From: an uncultured bacterium
GTDB lineage: Bacteria > Planctomycetota > UBA8108 > UBA1146
DNA length: 64,000 bases
Reading direction: 5' to 3'
NCBI GenBank assembly: GCA_913056395.1
Contig: CAJXMG010000007.1
Span: forward strand, 40,760-104,759
Below, piece after piece: positions 16,957 to 25,230 of this stretch (position 1 is its first letter; every line of letters begins with the position of its first letter). A program made the translations under genes and the position numbers. A model generated the notes under the pieces. It did not search any database and was not told where the DNA came from. It was given only the letters and a program-made list of their open reading frames with translations.

Positions 16957-17415
16957 TTGAGAGTGCTGATCCAGCGTGTTTCTGAGGCCAGTGTGGAAGT
17001 TTCCGGTGAAGCGGTCGGCTCTATTGGAAGGGGCCTGCTTGTGTTCGTCGGATTTGGCAAGAAATCAACAGTTGGAGATATCTCATGGATGGTCGAGAAA
17101 TTGAATGGGCTGAGGGTTTTTCCCGACTCTGAGGGGCAAATGAACCTGAACATTCATGAGGTTTCCGGTGAAGTTCTCGTCGTGAGTCAGTTCACGCTAT
17201 ACGGAAGTTGCCAAAAAGGTCGCCGTCCATCTTTTGAGCCAGCCATGTCACCGGGAGAAGCAGAAGTCCACTACGATCAATTTGTTCAGCAGTTGAACCA
17301 GTCATTCAGTTCAAAGGTCGAGACCGGATTATTCGGGGCAGATATGCAGGTGTCTCTGACCAATGATGGCCCCGTCACTTTCTGGCTTGAAAGAGAGTCG
17401 GGGGACGATGTCTGA
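16957..17415 (+). CDS. dtd: D-aminoacyl-tRNA deacylase
   Basis: This 152-residue enzyme removes D-amino acids (and glycine mis-attached to tRNA-Ala in other species) from tRNAs. Both active-site motifs are present: SQFTLYGS and NDGPVTFWLE, equivalent to the SQFTL and NxGPVT signatures. The TTG start at 16957 gives the conserved N-terminus MRVLIQRVSEASV and follows a GAGAGAGA ribosome-binding site; a GTG at 16924 would add 11 atypical residues. The gene overlaps the J-domain gene by eight bases. Confidence 0.95.
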   Translation: MRVLIQRVSEASVEVSGEAVGSIGRGLLVFVGFGKKSTVGDISWMVEKLNGLRVFPDSEGQMNLNIHEVSGEVLVVSQFTLYGSCQKGRRPSFEPAMSPGEAEVHYDQFVQQLNQSFSSKVETGLFGADMQVSLTNDGPVTFWLERESGDDV

Positions 17416-18208
17416 GTTTCTCGACTACTACTCCGTTTTGGGTCTCGACATGGATTGCTCCCATGATCAGATCAAAAAGGCGTTCCGTAAAAAGCTACTA
17501 GAAGTTCACCCGGACAAGTCTGCGTTTCCCAGGGACCCAGAGGAGATGCGCAGGCTTCTCGAGGCGCACGACGTGTTGTCTGATTCAGACAGTCGTCACC
17601 GATATGATCAGATGTGGAACATCGTCTTCCGTGAAGAACTTCTCGATAAAACCCCCCATGTTACTGATAGCGAACGTCCGGCTGCCAGGGCGAGAAGTAT
17701 TCTTTTCCTGTTGCTGGAACAAAGGCAGCGGGAAGCGGTTCAGCGATTGGAAGATCTGGGCCCCGGTGCCCGTCTGTTCCTGAAAAAACACCTGACCGAT
17801 GATGAGTTTGTGGATTCCTGTTTTTTGATTGGCGAATACCACGAAGGCATACGTCAAAGGTCACGAGCTCTGGAATGGTACGAAGACCTTTTGCGTACCG
17901 AGTCTCGCAGGCAAAACCATCGCCCGTGCTATCCCGAGGCGGTGGATCGTGCAAAGAAACTGTTGCTCAAAAAGACCAATAAAGTTTCAGATCCCCGTGT
18001 CTCCCTTGAGTACTTGCGCAGGGCGGAGCAACTGGGGCTGGATCGGCAATCCCGTGGTGAGGTGGCTCGAAAGAGAGCGCGCTGTTATCTGGATATGGGA
18101 ATGAAGGTCGAGGCTGGCAAGCATTTGACAGAGGCGGTGCGTATTTCACCAGTGTCCAAAGCTTTGAGGGAATTGATGGCAGAGCTGGATGGTTACTGGG
18201 ATGAGTGA
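17408..18208 (+). CDS. J-domain protein with helical repeat tail
   Basis: This 266-residue protein has an N-terminal J domain (residues 5-65) with the HPD tripeptide at 34-36, needed to stimulate DnaK-type chaperones. It has no Gly/Phe region or zinc centre, so it is a class C J-protein rather than DnaJ itself. The remainder is helical with TPR-like pairs (for example YHEGIRQRSRALEWYEDLL, then VEAGKHLTEAVRISP), likely to bind a client. The ATG at 17408 is inside the end of dtd and follows GGGGGAC; an in-frame start at 17363 is less likely. The client is unknown. Confidence 0.85.
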   Translation: MSEFLDYYSVLGLDMDCSHDQIKKAFRKKLLEVHPDKSAFPRDPEEMRRLLEAHDVLSDSDSRHRYDQMWNIVFREELLDKTPHVTDSERPAARARSILFLLLEQRQREAVQRLEDLGPGARLFLKKHLTDDEFVDSCFLIGEYHEGIRQRSRALEWYEDLLRTESRRQNHRPCYPEAVDRAKKLLLKKTNKVSDPRVSLEYLRRAEQLGLDRQSRGEVARKRARCYLDMGMKVEAGKHLTEAVRISPVSKALRELMAELDGYWDE

Positions 18209-19376
18209 GAATCTTCACGTGCTGATACTTGCCGGCGGTTCAGGCCGGCGATTGTGGCCGTGGAGTCGACCAGGAATCCGCAAACCGGAGTTGCCTCTGG
18301 TTTCTAGTCGAAGCCCTCTTGAAGAGACGATCGATTCTTCCCTGCTTTTCGTCCCACCAGAGCGCATTCATCTGGTTGCCGCAGAAGGGTATCTCTCTGA
18401 TCCGGGGTTATGCCAGTGGATAATTGAGCCGAGGGGGAGAAACACTTTGCCCGCTATCATGCAGGGGGCGAAGTGTTTGTATGAACAAGACCCTGAGGCA
18501 TTGCTTCTCGTTCTGCCTGCTGATCAGCACGTTTTCGACAGGGATCCATTCAGGGGGGGGCTTCTGGAAACGATTCATGAGCTTCAAGCCCAACCCGATA
18601 CTTTCTGGATTCATGGCACCGCTGCAGAACCTTCTTCCGATTTTGGCTGTATTTCGCAGGATACTTCTACAGGTGCCGTGGACTTCGTGGAGAAGCCAAC
18701 GCCAGAGAGAATTCATAAGATCAAATTGGAGATCGAAGCGACAGGTTCGACCAGAAAGTGTTTTCGTCATTGTGGGATCTTCGGCTTCGGTGCCAAATTC
18801 TTCATCGAGCAAATGAAGCAACTCGGAATTGAAACTGTTGAAGAGACTCCGGAGTTGTCGATCGACCACTACCTCTTGAGTAGCAGTGATTTCTCAAGCC
18901 AATTAAAATTTCGGGATCTTGGCCATCGTTGGAGTGATCTCGGGGACTGGAAGACGATTCGTGAAATCAGGTCCCGTTTTCATTCATCGAATTCCCGTGT
19001 GATGATTCGTTGGTCTCCATTTGAAGAGCTTCCCCGTTATCCATTGGGAACTCCTGTGGTCATGGATGGTGAGGAACCTGTGATTCACGGGGAGGATTCG
19101 AGAAGAGTGGTGGCGTTGGGAATGGGTCCGTTTGAGATCTTCTTCGGTCCTGAAGGAATTCGTTTTATTGGATCAGAGCAGCAGAAATCACTGGATCCGA
19201 CCGGTATCGTTCTCAATACAACCGGAGAATCGCTGAAGATCAGTGGGCTGGTCGGAGGATTGGTTGTGTGCATGGAAGATTTGATCCTGGTTTGCTCTGA
19301 AAGGGGGTTGGCCTCCGGGTTGATCCCTGAAGCCTCGCAGATTCTCGATGGGGAAATGTCGAAAGGTTCATCATGA
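18201..19376 (+). CDS. Mannose-1-phosphate guanylyltransferase-like nucleotidyltransferase
   Basis: This 391-residue protein has the nucleotidyltransferase core of the ManC family, which makes GDP-mannose from mannose-1-phosphate and GTP. Motifs are LAGGSGRRLWPWSR at the N-terminus, EPRGRNTLPAIM, LPADQHVF, FVEKPTPERI and WSDLGDWKTI. The usual KQFLPL pyrophosphate motif is altered to KPELPL. A C-terminal beta region replaces the phosphomannose isomerase domain of bifunctional ManC. ATG 18201 overlaps the J-domain stop; 18189 is possible. Phosphomannomutase near 4 kb would provide the substrate, though the two genes are not adjacent. Confidence 0.85.
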   Translation: MSENLHVLILAGGSGRRLWPWSRPGIRKPELPLVSSRSPLEETIDSSLLFVPPERIHLVAAEGYLSDPGLCQWIIEPRGRNTLPAIMQGAKCLYEQDPEALLLVLPADQHVFDRDPFRGGLLETIHELQAQPDTFWIHGTAAEPSSDFGCISQDTSTGAVDFVEKPTPERIHKIKLEIEATGSTRKCFRHCGIFGFGAKFFIEQMKQLGIETVEETPELSIDHYLLSSSDFSSQLKFRDLGHRWSDLGDWKTIREIRSRFHSSNSRVMIRWSPFEELPRYPLGTPVVMDGEEPVIHGEDSRRVVALGMGPFEIFFGPEGIRFIGSEQQKSLDPTGIVLNTTGESLKISGLVGGLVVCMEDLILVCSERGLASGLIPEASQILDGEMSKGSS

Positions 19377-19810
19377 GTGTGTGGGTTGGTATCGATCCCG
19401 GCGAGAAACGAATCGGTATGGCCAGAGCGGATGCCATGGGGGTGCTGGCTACGCCCAGGGGAGTGTCTGCCAATCGGAATGAGCTTTTGCGGTGGCTGAA
19501 ATCCGTCGAGGAGGATTACGGATTGGCGGGGGTCATCGTCGGTTGTCCCCGAAACATGGACGGCTCATTTGGTCCCATGGCACTGAGGTCTCTGGAGTTG
19601 ACCCGTTGGCTTCGGCAGGGGGTAGAGGTTCCGGTAAGGCTGTGGGACGAACGGTTGACGACGCAACAGGCCCAGAGTGTCGGCAAAGAGGCTGCGATTG
19701 ACGAGAAAGCGGCTGCGATCCTGCTTCAGTCCTATTTGGACGCAGGAACGCCGGATACCGACGATCCTCCCGGATTGCTGGATGCGGATTCAGGGAAAAG
19801 CACGGGTTGA
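19373..19810 (+). CDS. ruvX: Putative pre-16S rRNA nuclease (YqgF/RuvX family)
   Basis: This 145-residue RNase H-fold protein matches YqgF, implicated in 5'-end maturation of 16S rRNA. Visible signatures are GIDPGEKRIGMA at the start, the VIVGCPRNMDGS strand, WDERLTT and DEKAAAILLQSYLD with the C-terminal catalytic Asp. The start forms an ATGA overlap with the stop of the guanylyltransferase-like gene. It sits in a run of RNA-processing genes (rny, dtd, rpsO, pnp), which fits. Confidence 0.93.
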   Translation: MSVWVGIDPGEKRIGMARADAMGVLATPRGVSANRNELLRWLKSVEEDYGLAGVIVGCPRNMDGSFGPMALRSLELTRWLRQGVEVPVRLWDERLTTQQAQSVGKEAAIDEKAAAILLQSYLDAGTPDTDDPPGLLDADSGKSTG

Positions 19811-19888
19811 GGGCCAATTTCAGCCAGAATGGCCACAATTTCTTGCCCTTCTGGTCAGTCTAGGTAGCATTCATACCTTGGGAAGGGA

Positions 19889-19925
19889 CTGAACAGCTTC
19901 GCTGGAGCGTTTCCGCACTGTTCAG
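19889..19925 (+). promoter_or_regulatory. Hairpin in the rpsO leader, candidate S15 autoregulatory site
   Basis: CTGAACAG (19889-19896) pairs with CTGTTCAG (19918-19925) with room for inner pairing. It lies 30 bases upstream of the rpsO start. Many bacteria regulate rpsO by S15 binding its own leader; whether this stem does so is inference. No canonical ribosome-binding site is close to the rpsO ATG. Confidence 0.35.
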
Positions 19926-19955
19926 AACCACAAGAGACAAAGGTATCGTTTTTCG

Positions 19956-20225
19956 ATGAGCATTACAGCAGAGCGCAAGGCTGAACTGATCCAGGAGTAC
20001 AAGACCTCTGAAAATGACAGGGGTTCCGCCCAGATCCAGATCGCCATTCTTACCGAAAGAATCAGAAACATCACGGACCACCTCCGCACGATGAAAAAGG
20101 ATTTTGCGAGCCGTCGTGGCCTCCTGATTCTGGTCGGCAAAAGGACGCGCCTTTTGAAGTATCTCCAGCAAAAAGACAGGGCTGAATATCTTCGCCTGAT
20201 CGAGTCGCTGGGATTGCGTCGCTAG
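19956..20225 (+). CDS. rpsO: 30S ribosomal protein S15
   Basis: This 89-residue protein is a full-length S15, which binds the central domain of 16S rRNA. Conserved segments are [36 protein letters not shown] and a terminal [11 protein letters not shown]. The rpsO-pnp order is found across bacteria. The region between rpsO and pnp (238 bases) is a long leader that ends in two tandem hairpins. Confidence 0.98.
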   Translation: MSITAERKAELIQEYKTSENDRGSAQIQIAILTERIRNITDHLRTMKKDFASRRGLLILVGKRTRLLKYLQQKDRAEYLRLIESLGLRR

Positions 20226-20422
20226 AGAACCGATTCTGCACATTCAAGTTGCGGATTGCGATTCTTCATCGAGAGTCACACACCGAATACTGTGTCTTGG
20301 TCCATTTTATGCGATCGAGTCCGGTCGTTCCCTCTCCATTGGCGATTTGCCGTGGAGATAGTGTGAGTCGATCCCTCATTTCCCTCTGAATCTAAAAAGT
20401 TTCGAAGACAAGAATCTAATAA

Positions 20423-20459
20423 GACGCAAGGTGCGTCGGCAGCATGGGCTGCCAGGAGG
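20423..20459 (+). promoter_or_regulatory. Tandem hairpins abutting the pnp ribosome-binding site
   Basis: GACGCA (20423-20428) pairs with TGCGTC (20432-20437), and immediately after it GGCAGC (20438-20443) pairs with GCTGCC (20448-20453). The next bases are AGGAGG (20454-20459), four bases before the pnp ATG. In other bacteria pnp mRNA is autoregulated through leader stem-loops; a comparable role here is inference. Confidence 0.45.
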
Positions 20460-20463
20460 ATAC

Positions 20464-22713
20464 ATGACTCATGTAGTTTCAAGAGAAGTTGGGGGCAAGA
20501 CCCTCAGCATCGAGACCGGCCTGATTGCCAAGCAGGCAGCCGGAGCGACCATTGTTCGCTGGGGAGACTGTGCAGTTTTCTGTGCAGTGACCTGGGGAGA
20601 GCCCCGTTTTGGCGGTGATTTCTTCCCGCTGACCGTGGACTACCGCGAGAACAACTATGCGGCCGGAAAGATCCCTGGAGGATTCTTCAAGCGTGAAGGC
20701 CGTCCAACCACCAAGGAAATCCTGACCGCAAGGCTGATTGACCGTCCGGTTCGTCCGTTGTTCCCCGATGGGTTCATCAAGGATGTTTCCGTAGCCTGTG
20801 CCGTACTGTCCGCGGATCGTGAAAATGACCCGGACATTCTCGCCATGATTTCGGCTTCTGCGTCTCTGAGCATTTCAGAGTTGCCTTTTGAGGGGCCCAT
20901 CGGTTCCGTTCGTATTGGACGGGTCAACGGTGAGTTTGTGGTGAATCCCGATCATGCCACTCGCGAAGAGAGTGACGTGGACCTCGTTGTTGCAGCCACC
21001 AAGGAAGCGATCGTCATGGTCGAGGCCGGTGCGCTGGAAGTCGACGAGTCGGTCATGATCGATGCGCTTGAGCTGGCTCATAAAGAGTGCCAGGTCATCA
21101 TCGAAATGATCGAGGAGTTGACCGGTCTTGCTGGCAAGCCGAAGATGGAGTTCGTTGCCCCTGAGGTCGACGAGGAACTTCGAAACAAGGTTCATGGCAT
21201 GGCCTACGATCGCTTTCGTGAGGCGATTCGGGTCACCGGCAAGCATGAGAAAAAGCGGGCCATGGATGTCATTAGTAATGAGATCCTCGAAGAGCTCTGT
21301 CCCGCTGACCAGGTTGAGGCCGGAACCTGTCCCGATCCCAAAGATGTGAAATCGTTCCTGGGTGGGGTCAAGAAAAAGGTCGAGCGGGATCTGATCATTC
21401 AGGAATCGAGCCGTGCTGACGGCAGAGGCTTGACCGATATCCGCCAGATCGATACCGAACTCAGTTTCCTTCCGCGTACTCATGGCTCTGCCGTGTTTAC
21501 CCGTGGTGAGACTCAGGCCATCGTCACTGCAACCCTTGGTACTTCCTTTGACGAGCAGCGGATTGACGGCCTGATCGATGAGAAGCGTGAAAGATTCATG
21601 CTTCATTACAACTTCCCGGCCTATTGTGTGGGTGAGTCTTGGCCGAATCGCGGACCGAAGCGTCGGGAGATCGGACATGGTGCCCTCGCCGAGCGCTCGA
21701 TTCGTTCCGTATTGCCCGATCACGATGATTTCCCTTACACCCTTCGCGTGGTCAGTGACATCACCGAGTCCAACGGATCGTCCTCCATGGCCAGTGTCTG
21801 TGGTGGAGTTCTGGCCCTGATGGACGCCGGTGTTCCCCTGAAGCGTCCGGTCGCCGGTATCGCCATGGGTCTGATCGAAGACGGTGATAACCACTACGTT
21901 CTGTCCGACATTCTCGGTAGCGAAGATGCCCATGGAGACATGGATTTCAAAGTGACCGGAACCCAAAAAGGAATTACCGCTCTGCAGATGGACGTCAAGA
22001 TCTCCGGCCTGAGCCGTGAGTTGATGGGGCGTGCTCTTGAACAGGCCAAAGAAGGTCGAATCCATATTCTTCGTGAAATGCTCAAGAAGTTGGACCGCCC
22101 GCGCGAGGAGGTCTCTCCGCTCGCTCCGAAAATCATGCGAATCAAGATCGATCCGGAAAAGATTGGCATCGTGATCGGCCCTTCTGGAAAAGTCATCAAA
22201 GGCATTCAGGAGGAAACTGGCGCAACTATCGAGATCGAGGATACCGGTACGATCACGATCTGGGGCAAGGACAACGAGAGTGCAACTGCAGCCAGAGAGC
22301 ACATCGAGATGTTGACCCAGGATGTCGAAGTGGGCCGCGTCTACAACGGCAAGGTCGTTTCCATCAAGGATTTCGGTTGTTTCGTCGAAGTGCTTCCTGG
22401 CCAAGAAGGTCTTGTTCACGTGTCTGAGCTTTCCGGTGATTACGTGGACGACGTCAACTCTGTGGTCAGCCGTGGCGACGAGTTGCGCGTGAAAGTTCTT
22501 GAGAGTGATCCTCAAGGTCGCTTGCGTCTGTCTCATAAAGCCGTCCTGATTGACGAGGGCAAAATTGAGCCCACTGCTGTCGCTCAGGGGGACGGAGACC
22601 GTGGTCGCGGTGGTGATCGCGGAGGAGACCGTGGACGTGGTGGAGACCGTGGACGTGGAAGAGGTGGTGACAGGGGACGCGGTGGAGACCGCGGTCGTGA
22701 TCGCCGTCGCTGA
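20464..22713 (+). CDS. pnp: Polyribonucleotide nucleotidyltransferase (PNPase)
   Basis: This 749-residue 3'-5' phosphorolytic exoribonuclease has two RNase PH domains (about residues 10-225 and 315-545). A KH domain follows (from about 557, IGIVIGPSGKVIKGIQEETG), then an S1 domain (from about 624, GKVVSIKDFGCFVEVLPGQEG). The last 45 residues form an unusual tail of alternating Gly, Asp and Arg (repeats of GDRGRGG), a low-complexity RNA-binding type absent from the classical enzyme. ATG 20464 follows AGGAGG. It works with RNase Y, also encoded in this cluster, in mRNA turnover. A terminator follows. Confidence 0.97.
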   Translation: MTHVVSREVGGKTLSIETGLIAKQAAGATIVRWGDCAVFCAVTWGEPRFGGDFFPLTVDYRENNYAAGKIPGGFFKREGRPTTKEILTARLIDRPVRPLFPDGFIKDVSVACAVLSADRENDPDILAMISASASLSISELPFEGPIGSVRIGRVNGEFVVNPDHATREESDVDLVVAATKEAIVMVEAGALEVDESVMIDALELAHKECQVIIEMIEELTGLAGKPKMEFVAPEVDEELRNKVHGMAYDRFREAIRVTGKHEKKRAMDVISNEILEELCPADQVEAGTCPDPKDVKSFLGGVKKKVERDLIIQESSRADGRGLTDIRQIDTELSFLPRTHGSAVFTRGETQAIVTATLGTSFDEQRIDGLIDEKRERFMLHYNFPAYCVGESWPNRGPKRREIGHGALAERSIRSVLPDHDDFPYTLRVVSDITESNGSSSMASVCGGVLALMDAGVPLKRPVAGIAMGLIEDGDNHYVLSDILGSEDAHGDMDFKVTGTQKGITALQMDVKISGLSRELMGRALEQAKEGRIHILREMLKKLDRPREEVSPLAPKIMRIKIDPEKIGIVIGPSGKVIKGIQEETGATIEIEDTGTITIWGKDNESATAAREHIEMLTQDVEVGRVYNGKVVSIKDFGCFVEVLPGQEGLVHVSELSGDYVDDVNSVVSRGDELRVKVLESDPQGRLRLSHKAVLIDEGKIEPTAVAQGDGDRGRGGDRGGDRGRGGDRGRGRGGDRGRGGDRGRDRRR

Positions 22714-22738
22714 TCCGCTATTGATTTGATTCTTGGAA

Positions 22739-22770
22739 GGGGCAATCCTGAGAGGGTTGCCCCTTTTTTT
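22739..22770 (+). terminator. Intrinsic terminator after pnp
   Basis: GGGGCAA (22739-22745) pairs with TTGCCCC (22757-22763), extended by two more G-C pairs and a G-T pair around a TGAGA loop, and is followed by seven T residues (22764-22770). It lies only 15 bases before the next start codon. Confidence 0.9.
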
Positions 22771-22785
22771 GTGCGAAAGTGGATT

Positions 22786-24288
22786 ATGAACCGTCTCCTT
22801 CTCAAATCTGCAAGACGCTATCCCAGTTCAGATGCTGGACTGGAAGATCTGCTGATCGATTCCGGGAAAGTGGTGCAGTGGATTCCCTCCGGGTCTGAAA
22901 ACCCTTCCGTGGATCAAGTCGTCGATCTCGAGGGTCGCTGGGTGTTACCCGGATTCGTCGACAGTCATTTGCATCTTCTGTACACCGAGCAACATTCACG
23001 GCAAATCTCATTGGCCGAGAAATCCCTGGACCGCTGTATCACTGATCTGAAGGCCGCAACCCGTGAAGGGGGTTCATTGGTCGGTCATGGCTGGAGAGAT
23101 CCTCTGCCCGCTGAAATGCTGCCGACTCCGGCCGCATTTCTGGATCGCCACTTCCCGGACAAGGCTGTCCTGCTTTGGAATGCGGACTTCCACAGAGTGC
23201 TCGTGACTCCTGTGATTCTTGCTCAACTTGGCAAGGAATCGGGGCATTCAGGAGTATTGGTGGAAGAAGAAGCAGAAGCCGCCTGGAATTGCGTCAAAGA
23301 ATCTCCAGCAAAAGAAGTTCCTGCCGCATGTCAGCGATTGTTGCGATATGGCATCACCGCTGCGACAACCTTTGACCGTGGTGAATCGATACGGGCATTC
23401 CAAGCCAACCCTCCTGAAAATGAAGGTGTCTTTATTCGGCATGGATTGCCGGAGGAAGAATTTCTATCGATGGACCCTGCTGAAGCTCTTCCTTATGGAG
23501 ATCGTGAAGATGGTTTCGCTGTTCGTTGGGTGAAGATCTTTGCGGATGGAACTTTGGGGTCGAGAACCGCATGGTTGAAATCGGGGTATACCGATGATCC
23601 CGAAAATCTGGGGGTCGCCCGTCGGTCAGGGGACTCCCTGCTTGCAACCGCAGAGAGTGCAGGTTCAAAAGGGTGGGGGTTGGCGATCCATGCCATCGGT
23701 GATGCCGCAGTTTGTGAGTCGATCCGTGCGATTCACAGTGCGCGCATGGCCAGAACTGGTGGGTTGGACGTTGTCGATCGGATAGAGCACCTGCAATTGT
23801 TGGATCCTGGTGATGCCCCGTCCCTGATTCAAAGTGGTGCTGTCGCCTCTTTGCAACCTTGCCATCTGTTTGAGGATCGAACGATTGTCCGGGGGCGCTG
23901 GGGGAAGAGAGCCGACTACGCAATTCCATTTCGTTATCTTCTGGATCAGGGTGTACCTGTCGTTACCGGTACCGACGCACCGATTGAAGATCTGGACCCA
24001 TGGGCAGACCTTTTTGCTGCCTGTGAGAGGCTTGATCGACATGGAAACGGTGAGGTGGAGGGGCCTGACCAACGAGTTCTGTTCTCAGAAGCGTTCCATT
24101 CCAAGACTGCAGGCGCGGCTAAAGCCAATTTTCTTCCTGAGGATTACGGAACTCTGAATCCCGGTAGTCGTGCTGATTTTCAGGTATTGGAAAATGATCC
24201 TGAGACGGTGCGGCGTGGAAGCGAAGCAGGGCTGGTTGAAGTCTTCTCCCATGGACAATGGCGACTGAATGAAGGAAGAGTTTTTTAA
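22786..24288 (+). CDS. YtcJ-like amidohydrolase
   Basis: This 500-residue protein is a member of the amidohydrolase 3 group. It carries metal-binding GFVDSHLHL at the head of the barrel, FADGTLGSRTAWL, AIHAIGDAAV, RIEHLQLLDPGD, TGTDAPIEDLDPW and a closing GSRADFQVLENDP. Relatives hydrolyse N-acyl or cyclic amide bonds, but the YtcJ subgroup lacks a single defined substrate. ATG 22786 is used, as the frame upstream runs through the pnp terminator. Ribosome-binding is weak. Its TAA overlaps the ATG of the dipeptidase gene, suggesting a shared role in degrading amide or peptide compounds. Confidence 0.88.
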   Translation: MNRLLLKSARRYPSSDAGLEDLLIDSGKVVQWIPSGSENPSVDQVVDLEGRWVLPGFVDSHLHLLYTEQHSRQISLAEKSLDRCITDLKAATREGGSLVGHGWRDPLPAEMLPTPAAFLDRHFPDKAVLLWNADFHRVLVTPVILAQLGKESGHSGVLVEEEAEAAWNCVKESPAKEVPAACQRLLRYGITAATTFDRGESIRAFQANPPENEGVFIRHGLPEEEFLSMDPAEALPYGDREDGFAVRWVKIFADGTLGSRTAWLKSGYTDDPENLGVARRSGDSLLATAESAGSKGWGLAIHAIGDAAVCESIRAIHSARMARTGGLDVVDRIEHLQLLDPGDAPSLIQSGAVASLQPCHLFEDRTIVRGRWGKRADYAIPFRYLLDQGVPVVTGTDAPIEDLDPWADLFAACERLDRHGNGEVEGPDQRVLFSEAFHSKTAGAAKANFLPEDYGTLNPGSRADFQVLENDPETVRRGSEAGLVEVFSHGQWRLNEGRVF

Positions 24289-25214
24289 TGAGTCAAGATT
24301 TCAGGGCCGATCTGCATGTGGACACCCTTTCTTTGCTGGCCGAAAGAGACGGCGGTCTGACTCCGCGACGAACCGATTTTCAGGTCGACACTGAGCGTTG
24401 CCAATCGGGGGGCATTCACCTGCTCGGAACCGCTGTTTTTACGGTAGATGGACATGGGTCTCCATGGGAGCACTGTCTTTCATTACTGGAAGCCAGAGAT
24501 CGTCTGCATCAGGATTCCAGTGAGCCATTCCAGATCGTGAGCCATCCTGACCAGATGTCGGGCTTGGCCGCTGGTGTCGTGGGGATGTTGACGACCATTG
24601 AAAATGGAATCGCCCTGGAGGGAGAAGTCCAACGATTGGAGATTCTTCATGAGCGGGGTGTCAGGGTATTAGGGCTCGTGTGGAATGCGGCCAATGAACT
24701 TGGACAAGGTTGTCATGAAGACACGGGTGAAGGATTGACCCAACTGGGAAAAGAGATGGTGAGGGAGGCCACGTCTCTGGGCTGGGCCATCGATATATCC
24801 CACTTGAATCCGCGGGGGGTTTTGGATCTTTGTGAGTTGGGTGCAACCATCGTCGCAACACATTCAAACTCACGACAGATTCATGATCACGTCAGAAATC
24901 TCGACGACGAGACACTGCGGGCTTTGGCAGCGGTCAACTCTCTGGTGGGGGTCAATGTTTTCCCCCCATTCCTCGGCGGAGATTCCAGGACGGAGGCTTT
25001 TGTCGAGCATGTGCTTCACATCGCAGGGATTCTCGGAGAAGAGCGGTTGGCTCTGGGAACCGATCTGGACGGAATCTCAAGGACGATGGATGGCTTTCGT
25101 GATCATCGAGACATGGACAGCTTGCATGGGGTATTGGAATCCAAAAAGCCGGGTTTGGGTTCTGCGGTACTCGGAAACAACTTCATGAATTTTTGGCGGA
25201 GTTGGGCAGTCTGA
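24288..25214 (+). CDS. Membrane dipeptidase (renal dipeptidase family, M19)
   Basis: This 308-residue zinc peptidase hydrolyses dipeptides, including those with a D-residue at the C-terminal position. Conserved elements are DLHVDT with metal ligands H10 and D12, the TTIENG glutamate, DISHLN, ATHSNSRQIHDH and GTDLDGISRTM. No signal peptide or membrane anchor is visible, so despite the family name it is probably cytoplasmic. It is translationally coupled to the amidohydrolase upstream. Together with the dipeptide epimerase near 1 kb it could recycle murein peptides; that link is inference. Confidence 0.93.
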   Translation: MSQDFRADLHVDTLSLLAERDGGLTPRRTDFQVDTERCQSGGIHLLGTAVFTVDGHGSPWEHCLSLLEARDRLHQDSSEPFQIVSHPDQMSGLAAGVVGMLTTIENGIALEGEVQRLEILHERGVRVLGLVWNAANELGQGCHEDTGEGLTQLGKEMVREATSLGWAIDISHLNPRGVLDLCELGATIVATHSNSRQIHDHVRNLDDETLRALAAVNSLVGVNVFPPFLGGDSRTEAFVEHVLHIAGILGEERLALGTDLDGISRTMDGFRDHRDMDSLHGVLESKKPGLGSAVLGNNFMNFWRSWAV

Positions 25215-25230
25215 TCGAGCGAACTGTTGT

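Noticed and set aside
20875..22536. A 553-codon open frame antisense to pnp
   Set aside because: It lies entirely opposite the well-supported pnp gene and has no recognisable domain; the frame is open because of the codon bias of pnp.
22600..22712. DNA-level repeats at the end of pnp as a CRISPR-like or satellite array
   Set aside because: The repeats are short, in frame and encode the Gly-Asp-Arg tail; there are no spacers.
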